In this document: in pieces, positions 8,511 through 16,343 of the stretch | Numbering within the stretch: the first letter of the stretch is position 1 | Layout: each line of letters begins with the position of its first letter | NCBI RefSeq assembly: GCF_947258575.1 | Contig: NZ_CAMYIV010000005.1 | Coordinates: 186,001-250,000 of the forward strand | Direction: 5' to 3' | Length of the DNA: 64,000 nt | Origin: an uncultured Alcanivorax sp. | GTDB lineage: Bacteria > Pseudomonadota > Gammaproteobacteria > Pseudomonadales > Alcanivoracaceae | Translations under genes and position numbers: made by a program | Notes under the pieces: model-generated | Seen by the model: the letters and a program-made list of their open reading frames with translations, nothing else | Told to the model about the DNA's origin: nothing | Databases searched by the model: none

Positions 8511-9791
8511 ATGCTGTCCCGCGTCTCTACCGGGGGCCTGTTGCTGGCCTCTCTGCTGCTCTCTGCCTGCAGTGATGAACCCGCTGCCACCCCGGCTCCG
8601 TCCTACGACGAGGCCCGTGCCCGGCTGGTGATCAACCACTATGCCGATCTGGCGCTGGCTGCCTACAGCGATGCCCTGAGCGAGGCTCGCGAGCTGCGTG
8701 GGCAGATTGACGCCTTGCTGGCGCAGCCCAATGAGCAGACCCTGGCGGCGGCTCGTCAGGCCTGGCGCGATGCCCGGGTGCCCTACATGCAGACGGAAGT
8801 CTTCCGGTTCGGCAATGCCGTGGTGGATGAATGGGAAGGCCAGGTGAATGCCTGGCCGCTGGATGAAGGCCTGATTGATTACGTGGACGACAACTATCAG
8901 GCGGTGATGGGTAACCCGGGCGCCCGCGCCAATATCATTGCCAGCCAGTCGTTGAAGATTGGCGAACAGCAGCTGGATCTGAGTGAGCTGAATGCCGATC
9001 TGCTGGCCAGCCTGAACGAGCTGGGCGGCTCTGAGGTGAATGTGGCCACCGGCTATCACGCCATCGAATTTCTGCTCTGGGGCCAGGATTTGAATGGCAC
9101 CGATGCCGGTGCCGGCGAACGCCCGGCCACGGACTTTGCCATCGGCGACAATGCCACCGGGGGCCACAACGACCGTCGCCGCGACTACCTGACCGTGGTC
9201 ACTGATCTGTTGATCCGTGATCTGGAAGCCATGGTGGCTGAATGGCAGCCGGGCCAGGACAACTATCGCGCCGAACTGGCGGCCGACAGTGTGGAAAACG
9301 GCCTGCGCAAGATGCTGTTCGGGATGGGCAGCCTGTCCCTGGGCGAGCTGGCCGGTGAGCGCATGAAGGTGGCCCTGGCCGCCCATTCGCCGGAAGACGA
9401 GCACGATTGCTTCAGTGACAACACGCACTTCTCGCACTTCTATAACGCCAAGGGCATCGAGAATGTCTATCTGGGTGAGTACCAGCGGGTAAACGGTGAC
9501 ACCCTCAGCGGCCCGTCCCTCAGTGATCTGGTGGCTGCCAGCGAACCGCAGCTGGACGAGGCGCTGAAAGCCGACCTGGACGCCAGTGAGGCGGCCTTGC
9601 AGGCATTGGTCGATAGTGCCGCCAGCGGCGTGCATTTCGATCAACTGATCGCGCCTGGCAATGCCGAAGGCGCGGCCATCGTGAACGGGGCTATTGACGC
9701 CCTGGTGGAACAGACCACCCGCATCGAGAAGGCGGCCCTGGTACTGGATATTCAGGCCCTGAATCCGGATACCGCCAATCACAGTTTCTGA
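8511..9791 (+). CDS. Imelysin-family (peptidase M75) lipoprotein
   Basis: This 426-residue protein has a lipoprotein signal with lipobox LLSAC. The family motif GxHxxE is present as GYHAIEFLLWGQD (His183, Glu186), part of a putative metal site. Imelysin proteins are periplasmic or outer-membrane and linked to iron uptake (IrpA, EfeO and IcmP relatives); peptidase activity is disputed. The ATG at 8511 was chosen because GAGGAATTCC precedes it and it opens the signal peptide; the frame is open further upstream. It is first in a four-gene operon and sits behind a Fur-like palindrome. Confidence 0.9.
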   Translation: MLSRVSTGGLLLASLLLSACSDEPAATPAPSYDEARARLVINHYADLALAAYSDALSEARELRGQIDALLAQPNEQTLAAARQAWRDARVPYMQTEVFRFGNAVVDEWEGQVNAWPLDEGLIDYVDDNYQAVMGNPGARANIIASQSLKIGEQQLDLSELNADLLASLNELGGSEVNVATGYHAIEFLLWGQDLNGTDAGAGERPATDFAIGDNATGGHNDRRRDYLTVVTDLLIRDLEAMVAEWQPGQDNYRAELAADSVENGLRKMLFGMGSLSLGELAGERMKVALAAHSPEDEHDCFSDNTHFSHFYNAKGIENVYLGEYQRVNGDTLSGPSLSDLVAASEPQLDEALKADLDASEAALQALVDSAASGVHFDQLIAPGNAEGAAIVNGAIDALVEQTTRIEKAALVLDIQALNPDTANHSF

Positions 9792-9896
9792 AGCATCGTG
9801 TTTCACAGCGACAGGGCAGAGAAGGGCTGCTGCCCTTCCTGACCCTGGAAGCGTGGCGCCTGCGGCTGCGCATCAAGACAGAAGGATATTCATACC

Positions 9897-11291
9897 TTGC
9901 GTTATCTCCTGCTGACTCTGGCCACCCTGCTCGCCGCCTGCGACCAGGGCCCGAGTTTTACCGAAGCGGAACCCGGCGAGCACCTGTCAGCCGGCGAGGG
10001 CACGGTTACCAAGACCGACCAGAACGCCTTTTCCCTGCCGCTGGCCAACCTGTCGCCATCGCGCCGGCTGGACTTCAGTGTCGGTAACAGTTTCTTTCGC
10101 AACCCCTGGGTGATTGCCCCGGCGTCCACCGATGCCCGGGACGGCCTGGGCCCACTGTTCAACACCAACGCCTGCCAGAACTGTCATATCAAGGATGGTC
10201 GTGGCCATCCGCCGGCCCCGGATGCCAAGCAGGCGGTGTCCATGCTGGTACGCCTGTCGGTGCCTGCCAGTGCCACCGACGACCTGACCCGCAGCGGTCT
10301 GGTGCCAGAGCCCAACTACGGCGGCCAATTCCAGGATGCGGCCATCCCCGGGGTGTCACCGGAAGGTCGGGTGCGGGTCAGCTATGAGCCGCAGACGATG
10401 ACCTTTGCCGATGGTCACCAGGTGGAACTGCGCAAACCGCGTCTGGCGTTTTCCGATCTGGCTTATGGAGACATGCACCCCGCTACCTTGTACTCCGCCC
10501 GCGTTGCGCCGCCGATGATCGGCCTGGGCTTTCTGGAAGCGATTCCCGACGCCGATCTGCTGGCCCACGCCGATCCCCATGACGAGGACGGTGATGGTAT
10601 CAGCGGCCGCGCCAACCGGGTCTGGGATCGTGCCACAGGCACCACGGCCATGGGCCGGTTCGGCTGGAAGGCCGGTCAGCCCAGCCTGCGACAGCAGAAT
10701 GCGGAAGCCTTTGCCAACGACATGGGGCTCAATAGTCATCTGGTACCCACGGATTCCTGCGCGCCCAGCCAGGCAGATTGCCTGGCCATGCCCAATGGCG
10801 GTGAGGTGGAAGTCAGCGACAGCATCATGGACAGCGTGCTGTTCTATACCCGCAATCTGGCGGTCCCGGCCCGCCGCAATGTGGATGACCCGCAGGTACT
10901 CAAAGGCAAGTCGTTATTCCACCAGGCCAATTGCCAGGGCTGCCATGTGCCCAGCTTTACCACCGGCGCCGATGCCGCAGAACCGGAGCTGGCCGGCCAG
11001 ACCATCCGCCCCTATACCGACCTGTTACTGCATGATGTCGGCCCGGGTCTGGCCGACGGCCGTCCGGAGTTTCTGGCTAACGGGCAGGAATGGCGAACGC
11101 CGCCGCTGTGGGGCATTGGCCTCACCGAGGCGGTGAACGGGCACACCCAGTTCCTCCACGACGGCCGGGCCCGTAACCTGATGGAAGCCATTCTCTGGCA
11201 CGGTGGCGAAGCCGCCCGCTCCCGGGACGCGGTGCTTAACTTTGATGCCGAACAGCGCGCCGCCCTGTTGGCTTTCCTGAATTCGCTGTAA
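9897..11291 (+). CDS. Di-haem oxidoreductase, DHOR/MauG-like (DUF1111) lipoprotein
   Basis: The 464-residue protein has two c-type haem motifs, CQNCH (Cys93-His97) and CQGCH (Cys346-His350), and belongs to the di-haem oxidoreductase family often labelled thiol oxidoreductase. A lipobox (LLAAC) indicates export and lipid anchoring. Translation probably begins at TTG with GAAGGA upstream. It sits between two imelysin genes, an arrangement seen in other gammaproteobacteria (I recall the icmP neighbourhood of Pseudomonas). It probably performs periplasmic redox chemistry on iron or its ligand; the substrate is unknown. Confidence 0.9.
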   Translation: MRYLLLTLATLLAACDQGPSFTEAEPGEHLSAGEGTVTKTDQNAFSLPLANLSPSRRLDFSVGNSFFRNPWVIAPASTDARDGLGPLFNTNACQNCHIKDGRGHPPAPDAKQAVSMLVRLSVPASATDDLTRSGLVPEPNYGGQFQDAAIPGVSPEGRVRVSYEPQTMTFADGHQVELRKPRLAFSDLAYGDMHPATLYSARVAPPMIGLGFLEAIPDADLLAHADPHDEDGDGISGRANRVWDRATGTTAMGRFGWKAGQPSLRQQNAEAFANDMGLNSHLVPTDSCAPSQADCLAMPNGGEVEVSDSIMDSVLFYTRNLAVPARRNVDDPQVLKGKSLFHQANCQGCHVPSFTTGADAAEPELAGQTIRPYTDLLLHDVGPGLADGRPEFLANGQEWRTPPLWGIGLTEAVNGHTQFLHDGRARNLMEAILWHGGEAARSRDAVLNFDAEQRAALLAFLNSL

Positions 11292-11312
11292 GGCTTTCAC
11301 CCTGAGGTTCCC

Positions 11313-12335
11313 ATGCAACGCCTGATAGTGCTGATTACCACCTTGATGCTGGCCGCTTGCAGCAATCCTCGCCAGGAGGTCACCGTGCAACTGGCCAATC
11401 AGGTGCTGCTGCCCGCCCATCAGCAATGGCAAAGCCGCAATGCCGCCTTGCTCGATAGCACCCGTGCCTGGTGCAGCGGCGACCAGCCACTGGCCAGCCT
11501 GGAGCAGGCCTTCCATCAGACCCAGAGCGCCTGGTCCCGTCTGCAGCCATTGATGGTGGGGCCGTTGTCCGAGGGTAATCGCAGCTGGCAGGTCCAGTTC
11601 TGGCCGGACAAACGCAACATGGTGGCGCGCCAGACCGAGGACTTGCTGAATGAATTTGCCGATCTGACTCAGCTGCAACTGGAAGGTGCCAGTGTGGTGG
11701 TGCAGGGGCTTACCGCGTTTGAATATGTGCTTTTCGATGAGCAGGCGGCCCTCAGTGACAATCGGGGCCGTTATTGCCCCTTGCTGACGGGCATCGCTCG
11801 TCACCAGCTGGCCCTGTCCAATGAGGTGCTTGCCCTGTGGCAGCAGCCCGACGGGATGCTGGAGACACTCACGAGCTTCCCCAATGGGCGTTATGCCAAT
11901 GCGGATGAGGCGCTGGGTGGCATCCTGCGTGTTCAGGTCACCGGCGTTGATACCCTGAAGAAAAAGCTGGGCACGCCCATGGGGCGGCTCAATAGCGGTG
12001 TCCCCCAGCCCTATCAGGCGGAAGCCTGGCGCAGCCGTCATTCCACGGAAAATCTGCTGGCCGCTCTGGAGGGTGCCCAGGCGGTGTGGGAGCGGGTCCG
12101 TTCCCTGGTGGGTGATGCCAAGCTGGTGGGGGATATCGATGCGGCCTACAAAAGTGTGCGCGACAAGCTGGCTGCCCTGCCTGCCCCGTTGATGAACATG
12201 GTGCAGGACAAGGCCAACCAACCACAGCTGCAGTCTCTGTATGCGGATCTGGATGCACTGGAAAACCTGCAACAGACTGACCTGGCTCGGCATCTGGGAA
12301 TCCAGATCGGCTTCAACGCCAACGATGGGGATTAG
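11313..12335 (+). CDS. Second imelysin-family lipoprotein, degenerate metal motif
   Basis: This 340-residue protein has lipobox MLAAC and overall imelysin similarity: helical, with paired repeats, and QVQFWPDKRN near the usual position. Where the first imelysin reads GYHAIEF, this one reads LTAFEYVLFDE, so the His of HxxE is absent. It lies 21 bases after the di-haem gene, so it is co-transcribed. It may be a structural or iron-binding partner of the first imelysin rather than an enzyme. Confidence 0.85.
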   Translation: MQRLIVLITTLMLAACSNPRQEVTVQLANQVLLPAHQQWQSRNAALLDSTRAWCSGDQPLASLEQAFHQTQSAWSRLQPLMVGPLSEGNRSWQVQFWPDKRNMVARQTEDLLNEFADLTQLQLEGASVVVQGLTAFEYVLFDEQAALSDNRGRYCPLLTGIARHQLALSNEVLALWQQPDGMLETLTSFPNGRYANADEALGGILRVQVTGVDTLKKKLGTPMGRLNSGVPQPYQAEAWRSRHSTENLLAALEGAQAVWERVRSLVGDAKLVGDIDAAYKSVRDKLAALPAPLMNMVQDKANQPQLQSLYADLDALENLQQTDLARHLGIQIGFNANDGD

Positions 12336-12376
12336 ATTCCTACAGCGGGATTTAGCTAGGCTTGTGGAGAGACGAG

Positions 12377-13486
12377 ATGTCACTGACACGACGACAATTG
12401 CTGGGTGTTGGTGCGGCGGTAGCTGGCGCTGCCACTCTTGGCGGGTGGGCTCTCTGGTCCGGGCGCGGCCAGTCCCCGTTGCTGCTTTCCGCCCGTAACG
12501 ATGACGCCGGCCAGCATTATGCCGTCGGTTATTTTCTCGATGGTCGGCGCGCCTTTGCCACCCCGGTGGCAGAGCGCTGCCACGACGTCTGTCGGCATCC
12601 TTTTTTGCCTCTGGCGCTTTTCGTCGGCCGCCGCCCTTCCCGGGAAAGCTATCTGGTTGATCTGCGTGACGGCACCCTGGTGCAGACCCTGCACAGTCAG
12701 TCGCAACGGCATTTCTACGGTCACGCTGTCTTCCATCGCAGCGGCCAGTGGCTTTACGCCACGGAAAACGACACCGGTGAGCCGGGGCGTGGGGTGGTGG
12801 GTCGATATCGGCTGGACAGTCAACGCCTGCAGCTGATTCATGACGGCGAAGTGTCCAGCCATGGTGTTGGCCCCCATCAGCTTGCCTGGCTGCCGGATGG
12901 CGAATCCCTGGTGATCGGTAACGGCGGTATTCGCACCGAAGGCGGTAGCCGTGAGGAAATGAACCTGGATGCCATGGCACCGAGTCTGGTGGTCATGGAT
13001 CGCCACGGTGAACGGATCAGCAAGGAAACCCTGCCGCAATCACAGAACAGCATCCGCCATCTGGCCGTGGCCGCGGATGGAACCGTGATTACCGGACAGC
13101 AATACCACGGCGCCCCCTGGGACAGTGTGCCGCTGCTGGCCATCAAGCGCCCTGGCGAAGCGTATCAGCCTTTCCCGGTGGCAACATCTCAGCTGGCGAT
13201 GATGAAGCAGTACACAGCCAGTATCGCCATTCACAATGAAAAGCGCCTGGTGGCGATGACCGCCCCGCGCGGCAATCGTTTCTTTATCTGGGATCTGGAT
13301 AGCGCCGCGACCCTGGTGGATGCTGCCATGCCAGACTGTGCCGGTGTCGGCGCCGTGCCTGGCGGCTTCGCGGTGACGTCAGGGCAAGGAAAATGTCGTT
13401 ACTTCGACTGCACCGGCGGTGCAGTGCAAAGTCACTGGCTGACACTGCCTGATGGCTGGTGGGATAACCATCTCTGGCTAGGGTGA
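12377..13486 (+). CDS. DUF1513 protein, Tat-exported beta-propeller-like
   Basis: The 369-residue product starts MSLTRRQLLGVGAAVAGAA, a clear twin-arginine signal. The mature part contains repeated beta-rich segments and fits DUF1513, predicted to form a beta-propeller. The ATG at 12377 follows GGAGAGACGAG; an upstream TTG (12362) would put extra residues before the Tat motif and is less likely. It is the last gene of the imelysin operon. Tat export suggests a folded, perhaps cofactor-loaded periplasmic protein. Exact function unknown. Confidence 0.85.
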   Translation: MSLTRRQLLGVGAAVAGAATLGGWALWSGRGQSPLLLSARNDDAGQHYAVGYFLDGRRAFATPVAERCHDVCRHPFLPLALFVGRRPSRESYLVDLRDGTLVQTLHSQSQRHFYGHAVFHRSGQWLYATENDTGEPGRGVVGRYRLDSQRLQLIHDGEVSSHGVGPHQLAWLPDGESLVIGNGGIRTEGGSREEMNLDAMAPSLVVMDRHGERISKETLPQSQNSIRHLAVAADGTVITGQQYHGAPWDSVPLLAIKRPGEAYQPFPVATSQLAMMKQYTASIAIHNEKRLVAMTAPRGNRFFIWDLDSAATLVDAAMPDCAGVGAVPGGFAVTSGQGKCRYFDCTGGAVQSHWLTLPDGWWDNHLWLG

Positions 13487-13533
13487 TCGGTTTCTTCAGC
13501 AAGCCAGAGAGATTGATGGCGGGAGGGGAGTAA

Positions 13534-13620
13534 AACTCTTCGCTTTGCGAGCAAAGCTCCAACAGCGGGTTTCTGACCAGCATCCGTGGCCCGTTGGAGC
13601 CTTGCTCACAAGGCGAAGTT
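13534..13620. repeat. Inverted repeat between convergent genes
   Basis: Arms at 13534-13563 and 13593-13620 (left AACTCTTCGCTTTGCGAGCA; right the near complement) fold into an imperfect stem of about 28 bases. It sits between the convergent DUF1513 gene and the secreted Cys-rich gene and may also act as a transcription terminator for both. Confidence 0.7.
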
Positions 13621-13632
13621 CTATCGTCTGTT

Positions 13633-14025
13633 TCAATCGTGCCAGTTGGATACCTTGCCGGAACAGACCCAGTCTTTAGAGCCTTTTTCTACCCCGATCC
13701 AGTTATAGGTATAGCGGCCATTGGCGTTACTGGTGGACCAGCTCTTGGTATTACCCGCTGAAATTCCGGAGGCGCCGCAATCCTCGGAGCCGTTATTGCG
13801 CTCATTGCAGAAGCGGGCATAAATACGGTTGTTGCAGGTGTTGCGGAAGGTGACGGTGAAGCGTCCCTCGGTGTACTGGCTCCATTTGGTGTCGTGCACT
13901 TCCATGCAGGGGCCGCCGCGGCTGTTACGGCCATCCCAGCAGGTGTCGTCATCAAGGCTGGAATAATAGTCCGCAACAACAAACTGTGAGGCGAGCAGTG
14001 TGGCAAGGCCAAAGGTCCATTTCAT
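13633..14025 (-). CDS. Secreted six-cysteine protein, unknown
   Basis: This 130-residue product has a typical signal peptide (MKWTFGLATLLASQFVVA, cleaved after VVA). The mature protein of about 112 residues is rich in Asn, Ser, Trp and aromatic residues and contains six cysteines, enough for three disulfides. An RBS-like AAAAGGGGAA precedes the ATG. No family was recognised. The composition suggests an extracellular or periplasmic beta-sheet domain, possibly a binding module. Confidence 0.6.
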   Translation of the reverse strand: MKWTFGLATLLASQFVVADYYSSLDDDTCWDGRNSRGGPCMEVHDTKWSQYTEGRFTVTFRNTCNNRIYARFCNERNNGSEDCGASGISAGNTKSWSTSNANGRYTYNWIGVEKGSKDWVCSGKVSNWHD

Positions 14026-14151
14026 GATTTTCCCCTTTTCTGTCCATCGGTTTGACCCGGCGAGTCTTCAACCGGGAATCGTCGTTCCAGGTTAATTGTA
14101 GAAACTGGACAGAAAAGAGCTTCCCCCATATGGGGTAAACCGAAAAAAACG

Positions 14152-14562
14152 TCAGTGGTCACCACTGCATTCCTGGTGATCGCTGAGCACCTCAATGACC
14201 CGGCATTCCCCCTCGTGTCCCTGTTCGCACTCTTCGATCATCCGGTCCAGCTCATCACGTAATGCCGTCAGCGAGCGGATACGATTTTGTACGGCGGCCC
14301 GGTGGCGGCGGGCGATGCTGTCGGCGTGGCCATGCTGCTCGCTCATGGCCAGCAGCTCGCGAATATCATCCAGGGTGAAGCCCAGCTCGCGGCTGTGGCG
14401 GATGAACCGCAACCGTTCGCGGTGCTTGCGATGATAGCGGCGCTGGCCGCCTTCGCTGCGGGCGGGTTCGGGCATCAGGCCGATCTTTTCATAGTAGCGG
14501 ATGGTTTCCACCTTGCAGCCGGCGGCTTTGCTCAGGGTGCCGATGGAAAAAAGGGTGCTCAT
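14152..14562 (-). CDS. MerR-family metal-responsive regulator (PbrR/CadR/ZntR branch)
   Basis: This 136-residue protein has the MerR winged helix at the N-terminus (IGTLSKAAGCKVETIRYYEK) and a long dimerisation helix. Cys112, Cys120 and Cys132 lie near the C-terminus. The Cys near position 79 that binds metal in ZntR and PbrR is not present; the segment reads SEQHGHADS, with His77 and His79. It is transcribed divergently from a DUF3703/cation-efflux pair, and a MerR-type operator lies in between. It probably activates the efflux genes on metal binding; which metal is unclear. Confidence 0.85.
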   Translation of the reverse strand: MSTLFSIGTLSKAAGCKVETIRYYEKIGLMPEPARSEGGQRRYHRKHRERLRFIRHSRELGFTLDDIRELLAMSEQHGHADSIARRHRAAVQNRIRSLTALRDELDRMIEECEQGHEGECRVIEVLSDHQECSGDH

Positions 14563-14577
14563 GGCGCCTCCGGGGGC

Positions 14578-14608
14578 TTGAACCTGTAGTCACTATAGCT
14601 TTTTTAAT
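14578..14608 (+). promoter_or_regulatory. MerR-type promoter/operator for the efflux operon
   Basis: A -35 box TTGAAC (14578-14583) and a -10 like TTTAAT (14603-14608) are separated by 19 bases, the long spacer typical of MerR-regulated promoters. The spacer holds the dyad CTGTAG-TCA-CTATAG (5 of 6 pairs), close to CadR/PbrR operators. It reads toward the DUF3703 and cation-efflux genes. Confidence 0.7.
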
Positions 14609-14642
14609 GGTGCCATAACGGTAAGGGTTCAAGGAGGCTTTC

Positions 14643-14984
14643 ATGAATGACCGACAGCGACAGGCTTTTACGGCAGCCATGGGAGAGGCGCGGCTGGCTT
14701 ACCGGCAACGACGCTGGGAGCAGGCGTTTGCGCTGCTGGAGCGGGCCCATGTGCTGGGCCAGAAGCGGGTCGTCCCCCATGTGCAGAGCCACTGGTGGAT
14801 GCTTAAGGTGGGGCTGCAGCGCCGGGATGCTGGCGAAGTGCGGGGGCAGCTGTTACGTCTGCCGGCGGCCATTTTGATGTCGCGGCTGTGGGTGCCCCTG
14901 GGCAATACCGGCGGCGCCAACGTCAGCCCGCTACAACCCATGCCGATTGCCGATGACCTGCGTGAACTGATGGAGATTGACTGA
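14643..14984 (+). CDS. DUF3703 domain protein
   Basis: The 113-residue protein fits DUF3703, a small family usually encoded beside cation-efflux transporters and MerR regulators. Recognisable parts are RWEQAFALLERAHVLGQ and VQSHWWMLKVGL, the latter with conserved His and Trp. It is soluble and helical, and may bind metal or assist the transporter. It starts 35 bases downstream of the MerR-type -10 box, after AAGGAGG, and its stop overlaps the transporter start (TGATG). Confidence 0.85.
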   Translation: MNDRQRQAFTAAMGEARLAYRQRRWEQAFALLERAHVLGQKRVVPHVQSHWWMLKVGLQRRDAGEVRGQLLRLPAAILMSRLWVPLGNTGGANVSPLQPMPIADDLRELMEID

Positions 14985-15616
14985 TGGGCTGTTGTGATAC
15001 CGATATCCAGGCCAGTCCGGCACCGGCATATCGCCGGGTGCTGTGGGCGGTGCTGTTAATCAATGCGGTGATGTTTGTGGTGGAGGCGGCCTCCGGGTTG
15101 CTGGCGGATTCCCGTGCCCTGCAGGCGGATGCGCTGGATTTCCTCGGCGATACCGCCACCTATGGCTTGACCTTGTGGGCGCTGGGGCAGTCTATGGCCT
15201 GGCGGTTGCGTGCCGCCCGGATCAAGGGTTTTTCCCTGCTGATCATGGGCGTGGTGGTGCTGGCCAACAGTATCTGGGCCCTGTGGCAGGGCAGCGCTCC
15301 CCAGGGAGAGATGATGATGGGGGTGGCCGGGCTGGCGCTGGTTGCCAATGTGGTCAGTGCCCTGTTGCTGCTGCGTCATCGGCAAGGGGACGCCAATATC
15401 CGCTCCGCCTGGTTATGTTCGCGCAATGACGCGCTGGCCAATCTGGCGGTGTTGGTGTCCGGCGGCCTGGTGCTGTGGCTGGGCAGCCGATGGCCGGACC
15501 TGCTGGTAGCGCTGGCGATTGCCGGCCTGTTTACCCACAGCGCCCTGTCAATTTTGCGTCAGGTACGAGATGAACAGGGCGGCCAGCAATGCGCGGAGGA
15601 AAAGGAGTCATGTTGA
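14984..15616 (+). CDS. Cation diffusion facilitator-like transporter, short form with altered metal ligands
   Basis: This 210-residue protein has six predicted membrane helices and aligns with the membrane domain of CDF metal exporters. It lacks the C-terminal cytoplasmic metal-sensing domain of full-length members (about 300 residues). The TM2 motif, HxxxD in zinc exporters, is DxxxD here (Asp52, Asp56); the TM5 motif is CxxxD (Cys145, Asp149). Both ends are Cys-rich (MGCCD; QQCAEEKESC). It is encoded with MerR and DUF3703, which supports metal efflux. Specificity is uncertain. Confidence 0.85.
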   Translation: MGCCDTDIQASPAPAYRRVLWAVLLINAVMFVVEAASGLLADSRALQADALDFLGDTATYGLTLWALGQSMAWRLRAARIKGFSLLIMGVVVLANSIWALWQGSAPQGEMMMGVAGLALVANVVSALLLLRHRQGDANIRSAWLCSRNDALANLAVLVSGGLVLWLGSRWPDLLVALAIAGLFTHSALSILRQVRDEQGGQQCAEEKESC

Positions 15617-16059
15617 TCAGACTGGAATTTTCCAGTGCGTTGCCGGTGAGCCGGGCTGCTCTGTGGCAGGACATTACGGCCATGGAAAGGATCAACCAGG
15701 AAATGCGTCCCTGGCTGACCATGGGGGCGCCGGCAGGTATCCGGGTATTGCAGGACATGCCGCTGACGCCCGGCAGGCCGTTGTTTCGCAGCCCCATCAA
15801 ACTGTTTGGCTGGCTGCCGGTAGGGCATTCAGACCTGACGTTACTGTCCCTCACTCCCGGCGAGGGTTTCGTGGAGGCCTCACCCATGACCGGCATGCGA
15901 GAGTGGCGTCATCAAAGACGCTTGGAGGATAGCGACACTGGCTGTAGGCTTCTCGACACCCTGGTGTTCGAGCCGCGGGTATTGCCGACAGTCACGTCGG
16001 TGATTATTCGCGCCTTTTTCGGCCATCGTCACCGCCGTCTGCGTCGCCGTTACCGCTGA
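15610..16059 (+). CDS. SRPBCC-fold-like small protein, unknown ligand
   Basis: This 149-residue product starts at the ATG preceded by AAAGGAGTC and overlaps the transporter stop by seven bases, so it is the next gene of the operon. Its beta-strand pattern and the opening (LIRLEFSSALPVSRAALWQD) resemble START/SRPBCC ligand-binding proteins. The C-terminus is very basic (GHRHRRLRRRYR). No catalytic motif. The family assignment is tentative. Confidence 0.6.
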   Translation: MLIRLEFSSALPVSRAALWQDITAMERINQEMRPWLTMGAPAGIRVLQDMPLTPGRPLFRSPIKLFGWLPVGHSDLTLLSLTPGEGFVEASPMTGMREWRHQRRLEDSDTGCRLLDTLVFEPRVLPTVTSVIIRAFFGHRHRRLRRRYR

Positions 16060-16065
16060 GTTTCT

Positions 16066-16290
16066 ATGGATTTCAAACAGGAAGATCTGAAAGCCCTGAT
16101 CGAACGCACCATGCCGTTCGGCAAGTATCAGGGGCGGGTGTTGATCGACCTGCCCGAACCCTATCTGCTGTGGTTTGCCAGCAAGGGCTTCCCCAACGGC
16201 GAGCTGGGCCGGCTGATGGCGCTGGCGTTGATGCTGAAAATGGACGGCACCGAAAAGCTGCTGGAGCCGTTACGACAAAGCCATGGATAG
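16066..16290 (+). CDS. DUF3820 family protein
   Basis: This 74-residue protein has the DUF3820 hallmarks TMPFGKYQGRVLIDLP and LLWFASKGFPNGELG. The family is a small, compact cytoplasmic protein found across gammaproteobacteria, sometimes called a putative quorum-sensing-regulated virulence factor; its function is not established. It follows the SRPBCC-like gene by six bases. Confidence 0.85.
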   Translation: MDFKQEDLKALIERTMPFGKYQGRVLIDLPEPYLLWFASKGFPNGELGRLMALALMLKMDGTEKLLEPLRQSHG

Positions 16291-16343
16291 CACGGCCTTT
16301 CGTCTTTAGTCTTGGTGGTTCAGAGACACGGAAGGATCACACC

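Noticed and set aside
8478-9806. A 442-codon minus-strand frame opposite the first imelysin gene
   Set aside because: No family features; the plus strand has a signal peptide, the imelysin motif and a Fur-like promoter.
11025-12980. A 651-codon minus-strand frame across the second imelysin and DUF1513
   Set aside because: It spans two well-supported plus-strand genes and has His/Gln/Pro-rich shadow composition.
14082-14151. Possible riboswitch before the Cys-rich gene or after the MerR gene
   Set aside because: The region is short, not in a leader position and shows no known aptamer pattern.
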